A stretch of 64,000 bases of DNA from JAIWNK01 sp964453115 (GTDB taxonomy: Bacteria; Chloroflexota; Anaerolineae; Anaerolineales; Anaerolineaceae): NCBI GenBank assembly GCA_964453115.1, contig CAYVRT010000015.1, positions 1 through 64,000 on the forward strand, written 5' to 3'. The position numbers and the translations under genes were made by a program. The notes beneath the pieces were generated by a model. The model was not told the DNA's origin. It made no database searches and saw only the letters and a program-made list of their open reading frames with translations. This document shows, in pieces, positions 62,426 to 64,000 of the stretch; the stretch's first letter is position 1, and every line of letters starts with the position of its first letter.

Positions 62426-64000
62426 GCCAGATCTCAAGTTCCCCTTCTCCATCTTCTGTCCACATTCCCGGCCATCCCTCCGATCAACTTGCGCATCAGA
62501 TCTATGCCATCACAGGCTATGCCGCCGGCTCAGCAACGCTCACTTTCCTCATCAGTGCCCTCATCCAACAAACCTGGCAAACCTACCTACTAACAGGAGC
62601 CACGGGATTGTTAGCCATTCTCTGTGGCCTGCTTGGCACGCGTATATTACAGTTCAATCGAGTAGCCAATGTCCTCTTCTACATGGCAGCCACATATGTG
62701 GCCCTGATCATTATCTCAATGACTGTTGCCAACACCGCTCCACTGATTGCCGCACTCATCATTATCCACGCCTTGCTCATCTCCAGCAGCACCCTCGCAA
62801 ATCGGGTTAGCGAGGGTCTGGTTTTTGGTGTCATCGCCAGCTCTCTGGCAGCTTTCCTGGGTCTCTTTTCTCCCTTCAAACAAATTATTAGCACTGGCGC
62901 ACCGCGCTTTGACATCCTGGTTGCTGGCATCATCACCATGATGTTCGTCCTGGTACTTGCCATGCTCACAACCCGCTACCTGACATCCAGTCTGAGCATC
63001 AAACTAATTGCAAGCTCACTCACAATTGCTATCATTCCTCTGATTTTGGTATCCGCCATTCAATCCCGCTTCACCCAAAACGCGCTCCAATCTCAAACCA
63101 ACCAGGCCTTGCAACTTGCCGCAAGTGAAACTGCCAACCGGGTGGACGAATTTATCCGCACCAATCGGCAATCCATCATCAAGCAAGCCGAGCTACCTGT
63201 TTTTGTCAACTACCTTCTCATTAACCCATCCAATCGCCCTGGCAGCCAGCAAGAAAAGGAATTGGCCCTCACGCTTGACTCGTTCGTTGCCCAGGGTGAC
63301 ATCTATTTATCCTCTTACGGTCTTCTCAACATTGATGGCAAAAACATCTTCGACACCAATCCGCTTGAAGTTGGAAACGACGAAGAAACAACCGATTATT
63401 TCGTCCAGACAGTCACCAAAGGACAAGTCTACGTCTCACCCATCATCTTTTCAGCCCAAAACAATGATCCTTACATTTACTTTACCGCTCCCATTCGCGA
63501 TCCTCGCCAGCAAATCATCGGTGTCTTGCGCGTGCGCTATGATGCCCTGGTGCTACAATCCATCATCAATGACGCCGCCAACCTGATTGGTGAACGATCC
63601 TACCCTATTTTACTAGACAAAAACTCCATGCGTTTGGCGGATGCCCTGACCCCGCAGTTCATCTACCGAACCCTGACCAACTTATCGCCTGAAACAATAC
63701 AAAACCTCAAAGCCAAACAATTCCTTCCCAATCTTCCAGATGAATATCTCTTCTCGGACCAGGAAGATTTCCAAACAGCCATCAACAACTACACCCAGGA
63801 ACCCTATTTTTCCATCCAGGCTGTGCCAGGTAATAAAGACTACACCATGTTTGGAACTGTTGTGCCGCTCGCTAACCAGGGTTGGTACATGGTCTTCCTC
63901 AAAGAGCAAACCACCCTGCAAAATCTGCTCCAAAATCAGCGCAACATCTCTTCTTTGATCGCCGCTCTCATTTCCACCATTGTTGCCCTGCTTTCTACTG
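62422..64000 (+). CDS. Membrane sensor with N-terminal polytopic region and Cache domain (partial, runs off the window)
   Basis: ATG 62422 overlaps the stop of the previous gene (ATGA), and the frame is open to the window end (526 codons). It has about six membrane helices (about 20-185), another helix (about 192-212), then an extracytoplasmic Cache-like domain (about 225-500) with IDGKNIFDTNPLE, DPYIYFTAPIRD and GWYMVFLKEQ, and the start of a further membrane helix. It looks like a fusion of the membrane part of its neighbour with a Cache receptor. HAMP and GAF domains, and perhaps the missing kinase, should follow beyond 64000. Confidence 0.8.
   Translation, partial: MSQISSSPSPSSVHIPGHPSDQLAHQIYAITGYAAGSATLTFLISALIQQTWQTYLLTGATGLLAILCGLLGTRILQFNRVANVLFYMAATYVALIIISMTVANTAPLIAALIIIHALLISSSTLANRVSEGLVFGVIASSLAAFLGLFSPFKQIISTGAPRFDILVAGIITMMFVLVLAMLTTRYLTSSLSIKLIASSLTIAIIPLILVSAIQSRFTQNALQSQTNQALQLAASETANRVDEFIRTNRQSIIKQAELPVFVNYLLINPSNRPGSQQEKELALTLDSFVAQGDIYLSSYGLLNIDGKNIFDTNPLEVGNDEETTDYFVQTVTKGQVYVSPIIFSAQNNDPYIYFTAPIRDPRQQIIGVLRVRYDALVLQSIINDAANLIGERSYPILLDKNSMRLADALTPQFIYRTLTNLSPETIQNLKAKQFLPNLPDEYLFSDQEDFQTAINNYTQEPYFSIQAVPGNKDYTMFGTVVPLANQGWYMVFLKEQTTLQNLLQNQRNISSLIAALISTIVALLST

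Overview
The window reads as one continuous stretch of core chromosome from a bacterium that fits the phylum Chloroflexota (Anaerolineae-like). This is an inference from several features: a single-membrane style inventory (many TP-rich-linker lipoproteins, no LPS genes), frequent TTG starts behind good Shine-Dalgarno sites, Cache/GAF-rich signalling proteins, and a RodA/PBP2/MreBCD/MinCDE rod-shape locus. I saw no insertion sequence, phage gene, CRISPR array or integron. Coding density is very high and ATGA/GTGA/TTGA overlaps are common.

Layout. 1-6.2 kb (+): tRNA-Leu(UAG) with a consensus promoter, then tig, clpP, a NagD-like HAD phosphatase, rlmN, ftsY, and prfB with an in-frame UGA that requires +1 frameshifting. 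6.3-10.3 kb (+): a two-subunit iron-sulfur/flavin amine or amino-acid dehydrogenase and a HAD phosphatase. 10.3-14 kb (+): an RSH (p)ppGpp enzyme whose hydrolase motif is degenerate, a DUF1540-like acidic mini-protein, and a Dus dihydrouridine synthase. 14-18.2 kb (+): glpK, a truncated glpA and sdhB/C/D-like genes in one tight operon with no sdhA. 18.3-19 kb (+): ribosomal protein L25. 19-26.5 kb (-): NUDIX hydrolase, a TPR/zinc-ribbon protein broken at a 9-base homopolymer, TrmI, an S9 peptidase, a small membrane protein, MnmA, a cysteine desulfurase and a lipocalin-like protein. 26.6-30.7 kb (+): an SGNH-like/propeller lipoprotein, an acyl carrier protein and a fatty-acyl-AMP-ligase-like enzyme. 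30.8-33.2 kb (+): an SBP-PAS-GAF-HD-GYP receptor. 33.2-34.5 kb (-): a propeller lipoprotein.

34.5-34.95 kb (+): no gene, but a free-standing transcription unit with a TTGACT-17-TATACT promoter, a long-range closing helix exactly at the predicted 5' end, and a terminator. I read it as an unidentified structured RNA of about 366 nt. 34.95-36.5 kb (-): hpt, a nuclease-fold-like protein and a cytidylate-kinase-like protein. 36.5-42.6 kb: secreted SGNH-like proteins and an M1 peptidase on +, an ABC exporter and a methyltransferase on -. 42.6-53.1 kb (-): MFS transporter, gltX, then the morphogenesis locus read as mreB-mreC-mreD-pbp2-minC-minD-minE-rodA. 53.2-64 kb (+): tRNA-Gly(CCC), two stand-alone receiver proteins and four membrane-anchored sensor proteins (the last runs off the window). 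The three complete sensors have GAF domains and no kinase, cyclase or phosphodiesterase domain.

Strongest candidates for something new: the structured RNA at 34541-34906; the glpK-glpA-sdhBCD operon, which implies a glycerol-3-phosphate:quinone reductase built on an SDH-type iron-sulfur/cytochrome b base; the transmitter-less GAF sensor array; and two paralogous SGNH-like lipoproteins with Cys at the expected catalytic Ser position. Everything here comes from reading the sequence; no searches or folding programs were run.
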